Below are positions 36,409-45,557 of a DNA stretch of 64,000 nt, one piece after another (within the stretch, counting starts at the first letter, position 1; the number at the start of each line of letters is the position of its first letter). The translations under genes and the position numbers were made by a program. Under the pieces are notes generated by a model. The model saw only the letters and a program-made list of their open reading frames with translations, ran no database searches and was not told the DNA's origin. Origin of the DNA: Thalassotalea_A litorea (GTDB lineage Bacteria; Pseudomonadota; Gammaproteobacteria; Enterobacterales; Alteromonadaceae); assembly GCF_043642205.1 (NCBI RefSeq), contig NZ_JBHZSG010000014.1:1-64000 (forward strand). The letters run 5' to 3'.

Positions 36409-37023
36409 ATGGCAACATCACGGACAACGAAAATTTTATCCGTTAAAGACCAAATCGCAGAGCAGTTGCGTACGGATATTATCTCAGGTGCGTTTCCACC
36501 AAATACCAAGCTAAATGAAACCGAGCTGGCCAATCGCTTTGGTTTATCACGCGGTCCTATCCGTGACGTGATTTTACAGCTGACCAAAGAAGGTTTGCTG
36601 ATCTCAAAGAATAATTGTGGTGCCTCGGTGAATAGCGTGCTTGATCCGAGCATGCAAAAGTTGATGATAAAGCTTCGTCGTGAAATCGAAGTATTTGCCA
36701 TTGAACAAATCAATGACACTTTAGGCGAGCAGGAAATAACCGAGTTGGAAGCCATTCTGGCGGATTTGCAAAAAGCTCTGGATGCCGAAGACTATGCGGA
36801 AGTTACCAAAATTGATATTTCATTCCATCGCTATTTAATTAATAAAGCCGGTGGTGATGAGTTGGTCAATATCTGGTATCCGTACGTGATGCGTATGCGC
36901 TTGAATTACAAGCGTATCAGCAGCAGTTCGCAATGTGTTGATGAACATAGCCGAATTCTCGATGCGCTTAAAGCCGGCGATGTTAAATTGGCGAGCAAAG
37001 CCGTGAAAGCGAATATCAAGTAG
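36409..37023 (+). CDS. GntR-family (FadR-subfamily) transcriptional regulator of the galactan locus
   Basis: A 204-residue regulator. The winged helix-turn-helix (about residues 8-75) contains LRTDIISGAFPPNTKLNETELANRFG and GLSRGPIRDVI in adjacent parts; an FCD-type helical effector domain (about 80-200) follows. The frame opens with a TTG at 36391, but AAGGA lies seven bases before the ATG at 36409. It sits between the GH50 gene and the ASPIC-GH86 operon and ends at its own terminator. A related palindrome, TTTGTAGACAAT, lies at 36325-36336 upstream and may give autoregulation. It is the best candidate for the protein that binds the eight ATTGTTAACAAT sites; the inducer is probably an agar-derived sugar or sugar acid. 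Confidence 0.88.
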   Translation: MATSRTTKILSVKDQIAEQLRTDIISGAFPPNTKLNETELANRFGLSRGPIRDVILQLTKEGLLISKNNCGASVNSVLDPSMQKLMIKLRREIEVFAIEQINDTLGEQEITELEAILADLQKALDAEDYAEVTKIDISFHRYLINKAGGDELVNIWYPYVMRMRLNYKRISSSSQCVDEHSRILDALKAGDVKLASKAVKANIK

Positions 37024-37040
37024 CAGGTTTGTATGCACGA

Positions 37041-37065
37041 AAAACACCCTAGCGGGTGTTTTTTT
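37041..37065 (+). terminator. Rho-independent terminator after the GntR gene
   Basis: AAAACACCC and GGGTGTTTT pair around a 4-nt loop, followed by a T-run, 18 bp after the stop codon. Confidence 0.88.
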
Positions 37066-37078
37066 ATCGCTCATACAT

Positions 37079-37090
37079 ATTGTCAACAAT
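37079..37090. promoter_or_regulatory. Predicted GntR operator upstream of the ASPIC-GH86 operon
   Basis: ATTGTCAACAAT, one base from consensus, 59 bp before the ATG of the FG-GAP/ASPIC gene. TTTACA at 37090-37095 could be the -35, but no strong -10 is seen. Confidence 0.68.
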
Positions 37091-37148
37091 TTACATTGTT
37101 CAATTTGAGCGCAATTAAAACTAAATCAACAAAAACAATAGGATTGAA

Positions 37149-39179
37149 ATGACAACGTATTGGTTTCGCACTGCCCTGGTTTTGCTCGCAGTCTTGTATA
37201 GTCTGATATCTGCTCAGGTAAAAGCCGATTCAAAATCGCCGATGTTTATCGATATTAGCGAATCCATCGGTCTTAGCGAGCCAAACAGCTGGAAATATGG
37301 CGGGCCAAGTGTCGCTGACGTGGATCAGGATGGCAGACTGGATTTCGTGTTGCCAAATCACGATCAACACCCTGCCTATCTATATTTCTCTCAAAAAGAC
37401 AACACCCTGTTAAAACACCAAACACCAATTGGTCAGTGGGATGCCCATGGTATTGCCGCCGGTGACTACGATGGTGATGGCGATCTGGACTTCCTCGTTG
37501 CCCTAGGCGGAGGCAATGGCAGTCAACCTCAACCACCAAGATTGTTAAAAAACCAACAAGGTAAATTTGTGGATATTACCGATCAGGCCGGCATTGCTGA
37601 TATGGGTGCGCGTGGCCGCTCAGTGCGTTGGCTTGATTTAGATGCTGATGGTGATCTCGATTTTCTGCAAATCAATGCAATGCAGATCCAAGGTGAAAAA
37701 GGCCCCAGGAATATTTTGTTTGAAAACTTAGGTAATGATACGTTCAAGTATCGACCAAGCCCGGTGTTTGAACAGATGGATGCTGAACGGGTATTCATTA
37801 CCGATCTAAATGACGACGGTCGCCCGGATTTACTGGGTTTTGCGCCTTATACCCCCTTGGTCATCCTGCAGGCCACTGCTGATTTTTCGTTCTCAGACGT
37901 TACCCATGACCTATTACCAACTAAGTTATTAGAGTTAGCTCATGTTAATGCGATTGCGGAAGCGGATGTCAATAATGACGGTTTGATGGATTACTATTTA
38001 GCTCGTGGCAAAGCGCTGTATCAAATCGCCAACAATAGTATTGAATATGACCAAAGCCAAAGACGTCTGGATTTGCGTGACGAGGGGAATAAAAGTCAGG
38101 ATGGCGTCACATTTACCGGTGATCGGCAAGTTTACCTGACCGACTTTTATCACTTTCCAAGAGACCGCAACGTCACAGCCCTCCCCTTGTACCTGGGTAA
38201 AGAGCAAGTATCCATTTCCGAAGTTAGCGATATGACCGCCATTAACGCTAAGCAAGCACAGGGCTTTCCAGATAAGTTGGATAAAACCGGCTGGTATTTA
38301 GGGTATCTTGGACAAAACCACGAAGGTAAACACCAATGGCGTTTAGCCTGGCATCTTGCATCCAATGTTGCTTGGGATATTCGAGCTTCCATCATTGGCG
38401 TCGATACCTTTAAAGCCGACTTTGTTCCGCAAACGCCTGGTATCGCTGACGTACTATTGATGGGTGATGCCCGTGCAAACGCAAAAAATAAAAAATCTCA
38501 GGTTAGATTCGCTGATGCATCTCACCGACTACCACCACTTAGCAAAGACAATAATCAAGGGGTAATTACTGGCGACTTTGATAACGACGGTCGTAGTGAT
38601 TTCTTCGTTTATCGATTCGGTACCTTAACGCAGCGTCAGGCGGATGTTTTGATGCTAAATCAAGGTGAGCGCTTTAATCAAAACACCCAACACGGCGCCA
38701 CCCATCTGCCAGCCAAAGCCCATGGTGATATGGGGGCTGCTTTCGACTTTAACCTTGATGGTAAAATCGACATTTTAAGCGGTGATGATGACAACGGCCG
38801 TTGGCATTTGTTTGCCAATCAATTGCAAAACCAACACAACTTTATCCGCGTTGAAATTGGCTACTCGGTCGATAACATCGACGCTATCGATCCCATTGGC
38901 GCTAAAGTCACTTTGGTCAGCGCTTCTTCAACCCAGACTCGGTTTGTCAACAGTCAGTCGGCTAGCCACTCTCAATCTCTTATTAATACGCTGCACTTTG
39001 GTTTGGGCGAGGATGAGAGCGTAGAGAAGATTGTTGTGCAGTGGCGCGACGGCTCGATACAGGAACTTGAACGACAAGAGCTTCAAGAAAGACAAGAAAC
39101 ACAAGAATTAAACGATATACCAATAAATCAGCAAGTATTCCTGGGACAGCGGCTTGTCGCGCCAGGTAAGGGTAAATAA
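37149..39179 (+). CDS. Exported FG-GAP/VCBS repeat protein with ASPIC/UnbV C-terminal domain
   Basis: A 676-residue protein with a signal peptide (residues 1-26, ending QVKA). It has at least five calcium-binding FG-GAP repeats, seen as DVDQDGRLDF, DYDGDGDLDF, DLDADGDLDF, DLNDDGRPDL and DFDNDGRSDF. The C-terminal ASPIC/UnbV domain (about 565-650) includes GAKVTLVSASS and VQWRDGSIQEL. A Glu/Gln/Arg-rich tail (about 645-665) follows. It is 1 bp before the GH86 gene and so tightly coupled to it. These proteins are propeller-like adhesins or binding modules; here it may hold the polysaccharide for the agarase. No catalytic motif is visible. Confidence 0.83.
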   Translation: MTTYWFRTALVLLAVLYSLISAQVKADSKSPMFIDISESIGLSEPNSWKYGGPSVADVDQDGRLDFVLPNHDQHPAYLYFSQKDNTLLKHQTPIGQWDAHGIAAGDYDGDGDLDFLVALGGGNGSQPQPPRLLKNQQGKFVDITDQAGIADMGARGRSVRWLDLDADGDLDFLQINAMQIQGEKGPRNILFENLGNDTFKYRPSPVFEQMDAERVFITDLNDDGRPDLLGFAPYTPLVILQATADFSFSDVTHDLLPTKLLELAHVNAIAEADVNNDGLMDYYLARGKALYQIANNSIEYDQSQRRLDLRDEGNKSQDGVTFTGDRQVYLTDFYHFPRDRNVTALPLYLGKEQVSISEVSDMTAINAKQAQGFPDKLDKTGWYLGYLGQNHEGKHQWRLAWHLASNVAWDIRASIIGVDTFKADFVPQTPGIADVLLMGDARANAKNKKSQVRFADASHRLPPLSKDNNQGVITGDFDNDGRSDFFVYRFGTLTQRQADVLMLNQGERFNQNTQHGATHLPAKAHGDMGAAFDFNLDGKIDILSGDDDNGRWHLFANQLQNQHNFIRVEIGYSVDNIDAIDPIGAKVTLVSASSTQTRFVNSQSASHSQSLINTLHFGLGEDESVEKIVVQWRDGSIQELERQELQERQETQELNDIPINQQVFLGQRLVAPGKGK

Positions 39180-39180
39180 A

Positions 39181-41553
39181 ATGTATAAAAAAAGCCTAAT
39201 CGCGATTTCAACAAGCCTCGCACTTACCTTAACCGGTTGTGGCGGTTCCGGTGGCGGTGATTCAGAAAAACCTCTAAAGGTGGAAGACACAATACCCGCC
39301 CAGTTTAGTTTTGCCAGTGTCACGGATGCTGCCAGCAATACCTGGATTGAATCGCAAAGCATTACCGTAACCGGCATTAGTGCTGCTACCGACATCAGTA
39401 TTAGCGGTGGAGAATACTCAGTAAATGATGGCGATTTTACCTCTTCTGCCGGGCAGGTGAACAGTGGTGATAATGTAAAGGTGCGAATTAAGTCATCGAC
39501 AATGGATGCTACCAGTACGCAATTATCGCTGACGATCGGCGGCGTGAATGCAACCTTTATCGTAACCACAGGCACCTCTTTTGCCGGTGTAATCGTTGAT
39601 ATCAACTTTGATACGGTGCACAGCGTTGGCGGTGTCAGCGAGTTTTCCCGGGAAAAATTTATTACCATCCACGCCGATATTACCGAAAACGGCTGGCGCG
39701 GAGGTAATGTTCATAGCGCTAATGCAGAAAACGAAGATCCGAACCTGCTAGATTCATTTGCTAACGGTTACGATGTTTACTTTGGCCGAAACACCGGCGG
39801 CATGACGTGGCAGCTAAGCCAGATAGCAGAAGATGCTTCACGTCCTGGATTTGCCTCCGAAGCGGATGCGACGTCCCGGGGTAATGGCCAAAAATGGGGA
39901 TTTAATAACTACACAGGTAATCACTGGGATACCATACGCTCGCTTCAACACCGCGCCTTAGGCATGGTGGTAGGTGCCCAGCAACACCCTTATTGGCCAG
40001 ACGGTACCCTTACCGCTCAAGGCTGGGCACTATCGCAAACCGATACCGAGGCAGAACCATTTGGTACCGCAACCGGCCACTATATGGGTCAGTATGTCAG
40101 CAAATATTTCGATCCAAATCCTGATGATAATGTCGCTAATGGTCAGATAAAGCCGGCATATGTAGAAGTAATGAATGAGCCATTGTACGATCTGGTAACC
40201 GATCGCGAAGGTCAGTCTGATCAGGTAGAGCCTGCAAAGATCTTTGAATTTCACAATGCCGTAGCTAATGAAATCCGCAAAACCAACCCTGATGTTCAGG
40301 TAGGTGGATACACGGTAGCTTTCCCTAATTTTGATTGGGATAACTTCGAGCGATGGGAAGAAAGAGATAAAGCCTTTATTGATATCGCCGGAGAAAATAT
40401 GGATTTCTACGCAATCCATTTATATGACTTCCCTGCCTTTCAAAATAAAGAGCAATATCGCAAGGGCAGTAACGCCGAAGCGACAATGGATATGCTTGAG
40501 CACTATTCGTTACTTAAATTTGGCGAAACGAGACCGCTAGTTATTTCTGAATATGGCGCCGCAATTCACTCGATGTTTAAGCAAGGCTGGAACCCTGAGC
40601 GCAACACATTGCAGATGCGAGCGATTAACTCGATGCTGATGCAGTTTATGGAGCGCCCGGACATGATCCTTAAAACCATTCCATTTATTGTGGTTAAAGC
40701 GGAATGGGGTCGTACCGAAGTACCCTATGGCCCAAGGTTAATGGTGCAAAAATTTGAGCGTGATGGCGATGCTGCCGGTGACAAATGGGTCTATTCAGAT
40801 CTGATACAGTTTTATCAGTTATGGTCTGAAGTAAATGGTACCCGCATTGAAACTAAAGCCAGTGATTTGGACATTCAGGTGGATGCCTATATCGATGATA
40901 AAACCGCACATATCATTCTCAATAGTCTCGAATTTACTGACACGGATATTAACCTCAATGCCTTCGGATTAGACAGTGCCAACATTACAGAGGTTGAAGT
41001 TAAGCATCTAACCACCGTTGATAATGCCACTCAGGCATCGGCAATTGTTGAGTCGGCGTATAACGAATTGCCAGAGGTGATAACCTTAGGTGCTGAAAGT
41101 ACCATGATTGTTAAAGTGACGTTTGATAGCGCACCAGCGTTGGATAAGACTGTTGCAGAAACCAAGTATTATGGTGAAAGCTACAAGCAGGCAATCGTTG
41201 CTAATGATCTTATTACCAACACGCTAAATGGTGTTGTTTTAGATGACCATGGCGAAGCGATATTACGATTAGGTATTGGTCGCGATCATGGTAAATCGCT
41301 ATTGCCAGAAGTATCCATCAATGGCACGAGCTTGAATGTTCCGGAAGATTTTCGCGGTTATGATCAGCAAATGGGTAAAAGCTCAGCCGCCCGCGATGGC
41401 TTTTACGGCGTAATCGAAATTCCAGTGCCTTATTCAGCCCTGGCTGAAAACAACGATATCAGTATCCGCTTTAGCGATACTGGCGGATTTGTCGCCAGTA
41501 CCGCATTGCAGGTATTTAACGCTGAACAACCCCTTGGCCGGACGATTCAATAG
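39181..41553 (+). CDS. GH86 beta-agarase or beta-porphyranase lipoprotein
   Basis: A 790-residue enzyme. The ATG at 39181 opens a lipoprotein signal with lipobox LTGC followed by a Gly/Ser-rich linker; the open frame upstream overlaps the previous gene, and AAGGG supports the chosen start. An N-terminal beta-sandwich (about 38-135) is followed by the GH86 (beta/alpha)8 domain and a C-terminal beta domain. The acid/base is Glu333 in YVEVMNEPLYD and the nucleophile Glu457 in PLVISEYGAAI. GH86 includes both agarases and porphyranases, and the two cannot be told apart here by eye. The P450 and sulfatase nearby make porphyran a plausible substrate. It ends at the hairpin 41589-41613. Confidence 0.9.
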   Translation: MYKKSLIAISTSLALTLTGCGGSGGGDSEKPLKVEDTIPAQFSFASVTDAASNTWIESQSITVTGISAATDISISGGEYSVNDGDFTSSAGQVNSGDNVKVRIKSSTMDATSTQLSLTIGGVNATFIVTTGTSFAGVIVDINFDTVHSVGGVSEFSREKFITIHADITENGWRGGNVHSANAENEDPNLLDSFANGYDVYFGRNTGGMTWQLSQIAEDASRPGFASEADATSRGNGQKWGFNNYTGNHWDTIRSLQHRALGMVVGAQQHPYWPDGTLTAQGWALSQTDTEAEPFGTATGHYMGQYVSKYFDPNPDDNVANGQIKPAYVEVMNEPLYDLVTDREGQSDQVEPAKIFEFHNAVANEIRKTNPDVQVGGYTVAFPNFDWDNFERWEERDKAFIDIAGENMDFYAIHLYDFPAFQNKEQYRKGSNAEATMDMLEHYSLLKFGETRPLVISEYGAAIHSMFKQGWNPERNTLQMRAINSMLMQFMERPDMILKTIPFIVVKAEWGRTEVPYGPRLMVQKFERDGDAAGDKWVYSDLIQFYQLWSEVNGTRIETKASDLDIQVDAYIDDKTAHIILNSLEFTDTDINLNAFGLDSANITEVEVKHLTTVDNATQASAIVESAYNELPEVITLGAESTMIVKVTFDSAPALDKTVAETKYYGESYKQAIVANDLITNTLNGVVLDDHGEAILRLGIGRDHGKSLLPEVSINGTSLNVPEDFRGYDQQMGKSSAARDGFYGVIEIPVPYSALAENNDISIRFSDTGGFVASTALQVFNAEQPLGRTIQ

Positions 41554-41588
41554 AAACGATTGCCCGCCCATTTAAGGCTCCAACAAAC

Positions 41589-41613
41589 GCTAGCCAGAGC
41601 CACTCTGGCTAGC
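41589..41613 (+). terminator. Terminator hairpin after the GH86 gene
   Basis: GCTAGCCAGAG and CTCTGGCTAGC form a perfect 11-bp stem with a 3-nt loop, followed by a T-rich stretch. It lies 36 bp after the stop. Confidence 0.75.
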
Positions 41614-41725
41614 TCCCTCACTTTTTCTTTAACACCTACAGTTTCACCCATTACATCAACTCCCCCTGTTTAGATCGCATTTACCTCACCCATTTAATTG
41701 CGCGACTTAGCTAACGTTTTTAACC

Positions 41726-42394
41726 GTGATTTTATTAAGACAAACACGATATTTTTCTCATATTTAACTAGACACCCACGGCAACGAATGCGCGTTCTTA
41801 CATGGACACCCACCGTAATATGCAAAGTTTATGGCCCTAAAACCGGAGCGTGATTTTATTGAGACACCCACGGTATTTTTTCTTATTTAACCAGACACCC
41901 ACGGCAACGAATGCGAGTTCTTACATGGACACCCACCGTAATGTGTAACACGCTTAAACAAGACACCCACTGTAACTATTAATATGGTTTACATGGACGG
42001 TTTATATGGACACACACCTTAAAAATTAAAATTTAATATCCAACATCCGAAGAATTTTGCCTTTAATCCTTCGACTTGCGCTCTAAAAACATTCTCAAAT
42101 AATTGGCGTTTTTGGAGGCTGTTACGGTGGGTGTCTTAATAAAACTTAATTGCAATCCGCCGTGACTATCGCCTGGAGTCATCTAAATCAATGGCTGTAG
42201 CAAGTCAGAGGTTTTGAATAGCATTTCAGTTTTTCAGCAGCCATTGTTATCAAGCGATAAGAAAAAATGCTGATTGCTAATTTTCCTCCTCCTTCGGTTA
42301 TGACCTAGTGCCGAAGTCGGAAAATAAGCCCAGTGTTCTCGTTACAGTGGGTGTCTTGATAATTTTGAGTCGTAATTACAGTGGGTGTCTTATT
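41726..42394. repeat. Array of GACACCCAC(C/G/T)GTAA repeats, direct then inverted
   Basis: Within the 865-bp gene-free gap the motif occurs forward at 41771, 41804, 41861, 41893, 41927 and 41961, with degenerate copies near 41739 and 42008. It occurs inverted (GTTACGGTGGGTGTC type) at 42121-42140, 42341-42360 and 42375-42394. The first part is a tandem duplication of about 123 bp (41726 onward and 41849 onward). The extended motif TTTTATTAAGACACCCAC is shared by both orientations, so the ends can pair. No open reading frame is present. The spacing is irregular, unlike a CRISPR array. It looks like a cluster of REP-like or transposon-end elements; the transposase is not in the window. Confidence 0.75.
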
Positions 42395-42418
42395 AATTAG
42401 TGTGACTAATCGCTCTTA

Positions 42419-43339
42419 CTAATCCGAGTTGGTGTCGCTGATGTGGGTGAGCAAATTTTTGCGAAATTGTAGGGGTGTTTCCTGATACGTTTTTTTGAAC
42501 TGGGCAATAAAATGTGACGGGTTGGCAAAGCCTAAATCGTAGCTTATCTGGGTAATTGAACGCTCACTTTGGCTTAATTGTCTGGCGGCAATTGCTAGCT
42601 TGTGGCGCACCACGTACTCAGAATAGTTACAGCGAAATACGCGTTTAAAAAGACGTGAAAAATACGACGGTGATAAAAAGCATTTTTCAGCGGCTTGCTC
42701 TAAGGTCAGTTCAATGTTCTCATCATTTTTAAATAGTCCCATCAAGGGTGCCAAACGGGCAAAACCGTCGCGAACCGGTAACGCCGTCTGCTCTTGCTGC
42801 TGCAAAGGCTGATAAAATTCCGCGACGGTAAGAATTAACAACCTGATCAGTGCCTGACTGTGAGCACTGTGAGGGTCCTGCTCATTGCTTTGCTGCAACC
42901 ATTCTACCAGGGTTAATAAGCGCTGATGAGCGGCCACCCCGTGATTTGCCTGCGTTTCTTTAGGGCGAAAGTTTTGTGCATTATTAAATAATGTCGTTAA
43001 TGTTTTGAGTTCATCATGATTGAATAATGAGGGCAAAAACTGAACGATATACCAGCTTTTTTCACCCGTCGACAATTCGAAATCGTGGCTTTCCATCGCT
43101 GGGGTGAACACCACACTGTTATCTGCAATTGCCGACTGGCCACGCATGTTCAGATAGACCCCATCAACCTGCTCAAAAATAATGAATTCGTGCACTTCAT
43201 GAAAGTGCATCAGGCAGGAATAATGATCATCTTGCAAGTAACGTACATGATGAACTTCAAAGGTAAGCCCCTGCTCGATGCAATAAGGTTCGCAATAAAC
43301 CTGACGGGTTGCTGACTTCGTTTTTCCGGAATGTGCCAT
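42419..43339 (-). CDS. AraC-family transcriptional regulator
   Basis: A 306-residue regulator. The N-terminal half is a cupin-like sugar-sensing domain (about residues 10-150, with HFHEVHEFIIFEQVDG). The C-terminal 100 residues hold the two AraC helix-turn-helices, LEQAAEKCFLSPSYFSRLFKR and SITQISYDLGFANPSHFIAQF in adjacent parts. The frame opens at a TTG (43366), but the ATG at 43339 preceded by GGAGA is more likely. It is divergent from the alcohol dehydrogenase-esterase pair across 178 bp and is the likely activator of that pair. CTTCATG occurs twice (43448 and 43474) in that gap and may be part of its site. Confidence 0.88.
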   Translation of the reverse strand: MAHSGKTKSATRQVYCEPYCIEQGLTFEVHHVRYLQDDHYSCLMHFHEVHEFIIFEQVDGVYLNMRGQSAIADNSVVFTPAMESHDFELSTGEKSWYIVQFLPSLFNHDELKTLTTLFNNAQNFRPKETQANHGVAAHQRLLTLVEWLQQSNEQDPHSAHSQALIRLLILTVAEFYQPLQQQEQTALPVRDGFARLAPLMGLFKNDENIELTLEQAAEKCFLSPSYFSRLFKRVFRCNYSEYVVRHKLAIAARQLSQSERSITQISYDLGFANPSHFIAQFKKTYQETPLQFRKNLLTHISDTNSD

Positions 43340-43517
43340 GTTCTCGACAGTTCTCCAACAGAGCAAGATTTTAATAATAATTATCTTCTGACGAGTTTAT
43401 CACAGCTTTTTCAGTGAATAACAGGGCATAATTTTATTATTTTATAGCTTCATGCTGTCAAAAACTTTACTGACTTCATGATTTAATGAACCCTAAACAA
43501 CAACTAGGTATTATTTC

Positions 43518-44630
43518 ATGCAAGCACGCGCAATTATTTCCGATGGCAAGGGCAATATGGCTCTGAAAACCATCACCGTGGGTGAACCTGGCAATGATGA
43601 AGTTCAGGTAAAAATTATGGCCGCAGGTCTTTGCCATACGGACTGGGATTCGATCCAGAACTGGAACAAGGAATTTATCGTAGGTCACGAAGGCGCGGGT
43701 ATCGTTACTGCTGTAGGTTGTGATGTTAGCTCCGTCGCCGTTGGTGATCATGTCATATTGAACTGGGCGATCCCCTGTGGTGAATGCTTTCAATGTGGTG
43801 AAGGCAACCTGCATATCTGTGAAGTTAACTCCCCCGTTTGTGGTTGTGATCTGAGCGGTCATGCACACCCACAAGCCTGCACTCAAGATGATATGCCTCT
43901 TGAGCGTTCATTTCATCTGGGAACCTTAAGTGAATACACGGTGGTAAAACATACCGCTGTAGTAAAAATGCCGAAACACATTCCGTTTGCCAGCGCATCT
44001 ATTGTTGGCTGTGGCGTAATGACAGGCTGGGGGTCGGTCATTAACGCCGCCAATTTAAAAGCGGGCAGCAGTGCCTGTATTATTGGCTGTGGTGGCGTCG
44101 GCTTAAACGCGATCCAGGGCGCCAAGCAAGCTGGCGCTTACCCGATTATTGCCATCGATATCAATGAAGCACGACTGGCACAGGCCAAATCCTTTGGTGC
44201 CACTCATGGTATTATCGCTGCTCGTGATGATATTGATTTTGTTGAAGTCGCTGCCAAGGTTAAGGAAATGCTGGGTGGCCGAGGTGCCGATTATGCGTTC
44301 GAGTGTACTGCTATTCCGGCACTTGGCTCTGCACCTTTGGCGCTTATTCGCAGTGCCGGTACCGCGGTACAGGTAAGTGGTATTGAACAGAAAATCGATT
44401 TTGACTGTGAGCTGTTTGAATGGGATAAAATTTATATCAATCCACTTTATGGCCAGTGCAATCCGCAACGAGATTTCCCAGTGCTGATTCGTCTATATGA
44501 ATCCGGACAATTGAAACTGGATGAACTGGTCACCAATACCTACACCCTGGAAACCGTCACCGAGGGCCTTAACGACATGCTCGATGGCAAAAACGCTAAA
44601 GGAGTGGTCCTGATTGGTGAACAGAGTTAA
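43518..44630 (+). CDS. Zinc-dependent medium-chain alcohol dehydrogenase, class III-like
   Basis: A 370-residue enzyme. Catalytic-zinc ligands are in GLCHTDW (Cys near 38) and GHEGAGIV (His-Glu near 60). The structural-zinc Cys cluster is CGECFQCGEGNLHIC, and the NAD motif is IIGCGGVGLNAIQGA. The shape and the GCGVMTGWGS segment resemble glutathione-dependent formaldehyde dehydrogenase, but other alcohols are possible. It is 39 bp before an esterase of the S-formylglutathione-hydrolase type and divergent from an AraC regulator. Formaldehyde from the P450 demethylation is the natural candidate substrate; this is inference from the locus. Confidence 0.85.
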   Translation: MQARAIISDGKGNMALKTITVGEPGNDEVQVKIMAAGLCHTDWDSIQNWNKEFIVGHEGAGIVTAVGCDVSSVAVGDHVILNWAIPCGECFQCGEGNLHICEVNSPVCGCDLSGHAHPQACTQDDMPLERSFHLGTLSEYTVVKHTAVVKMPKHIPFASASIVGCGVMTGWGSVINAANLKAGSSACIIGCGGVGLNAIQGAKQAGAYPIIAIDINEARLAQAKSFGATHGIIAARDDIDFVEVAAKVKEMLGGRGADYAFECTAIPALGSAPLALIRSAGTAVQVSGIEQKIDFDCELFEWDKIYINPLYGQCNPQRDFPVLIRLYESGQLKLDELVTNTYTLETVTEGLNDMLDGKNAKGVVLIGEQS

Positions 44631-44669
44631 TGGCAACAGGGTTAATTGAAAAAAGATTAAGGATTAACA

Positions 44670-45467
44670 ATGGCAATTTTAAGACTGGAACAATCTGATA
44701 ATCAGTACACACCAGAGAAGCTAACGTTGTTAACGGTTCATAGTAGCCATACATCACGTCGTCATTCGGTGAGCATTTACAACGCCCAGAGTACAAGTAA
44801 AGACTTACCTGTGGTTATTTTAATGCATGGGGTTTATGGCGACCACTGGTGTTGGATGCATTTAGGTGGCGCTCATGTCGTCTATGAACGGTTGCGCCAG
44901 CAAGGTCTTAACGAGTTTGTTCTGGTGATGCCTTCCGATGGTGGTATTGGCGATGGCAGCGGCTATTTGCCGCTGGCTAACGGCGAAGATTATGACGCCT
45001 GGGTAACCGATGATCTACGCGCGGCTGTCACGCAAACCATTGACGGCGTGTCAGCAAAGAGTCGTTGGTATATCAGCGGGTTATCCATGGGTGGTTTTGG
45101 CGCCTTGCGTCTGAGCGCTAAATATCCGGATAAGTATCAGGGAATTTCCGCTCATTCCAGTGTTACATCCATTGCCGATTTAAAACTGTTTACCGACGTT
45201 GATGAGCAACTATTTACCGCCAAGGTGGTGGCAGAAAGTGAGTTATTGCCCTGGTTTACCACGGCCAAAAACTTACCGCCTCTAAGGCTCGATTGCGGTG
45301 AAGGTGATGAACTATATACCTCGAACTTAGCGCTGGCTAAAGCCTTAAAAGATGCTGGTATTGAGCATAGTTTTGAAACGTTTTCTGGCGGTCACGAATG
45401 GACTTACTGGCACCAACATTTAGAAGATACGCTTAACTTTTTCAATCAGATAGAGTTAAGGCAATAG
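44670..45467 (+). CDS. Alpha/beta-hydrolase esterase, S-formylglutathione-hydrolase-like
   Basis: A 265-residue serine hydrolase of the esterase D/tributyrin esterase group. The nucleophile elbow is GLSMGGFGA (Ser near residue 136). The oxyanion-region segment is VILMHGVYGDHWCW, and the catalytic Asp and His are likely in LDCGEGDELY and FSGGHEWTYWH. AAGGA precedes the ATG. It follows the alcohol dehydrogenase by 39 bp, so the two are probably one transcript. S-formylglutathione hydrolysis would complete formaldehyde oxidation, but a sugar-ester esterase role is equally possible. Confidence 0.82.
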   Translation: MAILRLEQSDNQYTPEKLTLLTVHSSHTSRRHSVSIYNAQSTSKDLPVVILMHGVYGDHWCWMHLGGAHVVYERLRQQGLNEFVLVMPSDGGIGDGSGYLPLANGEDYDAWVTDDLRAAVTQTIDGVSAKSRWYISGLSMGGFGALRLSAKYPDKYQGISAHSSVTSIADLKLFTDVDEQLFTAKVVAESELLPWFTTAKNLPPLRLDCGEGDELYTSNLALAKALKDAGIEHSFETFSGGHEWTYWHQHLEDTLNFFNQIELRQ

Positions 45468-45496
45468 CCTTAACTCACTGCTGTCTACCTTCTTCT

Positions 45497-45557
45497 TTCT
45501 ACTCACCACTTACTACTTTCCACTCACTACTTTCCACTCACTACTTTCCACTTACTA
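45497..45557. repeat. 14-bp tandem repeat overlapping the sulfatase 3' end
   Basis: The unit CTACTTTCCACTCA (14 bp) is repeated about four times with minor changes, with partial copies on both sides. It reaches the sulfatase TAG stop. It fills the space between the convergent esterase and sulfatase genes, where no conventional terminator is seen. Confidence 0.7.

Noticed and set aside
39108..39668. A 186-codon open frame on the minus strand across the ASPIC-GH86 junction
   Set aside because: It is a shadow of two well-supported genes and has no family features.
41726..42394. CRISPR array
   Set aside because: Repeats are short, spacing is irregular, orientation changes within the array, and no cas gene is near.
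43448..43480. CTTCATG direct repeats as the AraC binding site
   Set aside because: Seven bases repeated 26 bp apart are too little to call a site; mentioned only as a possibility in the AraC entry.
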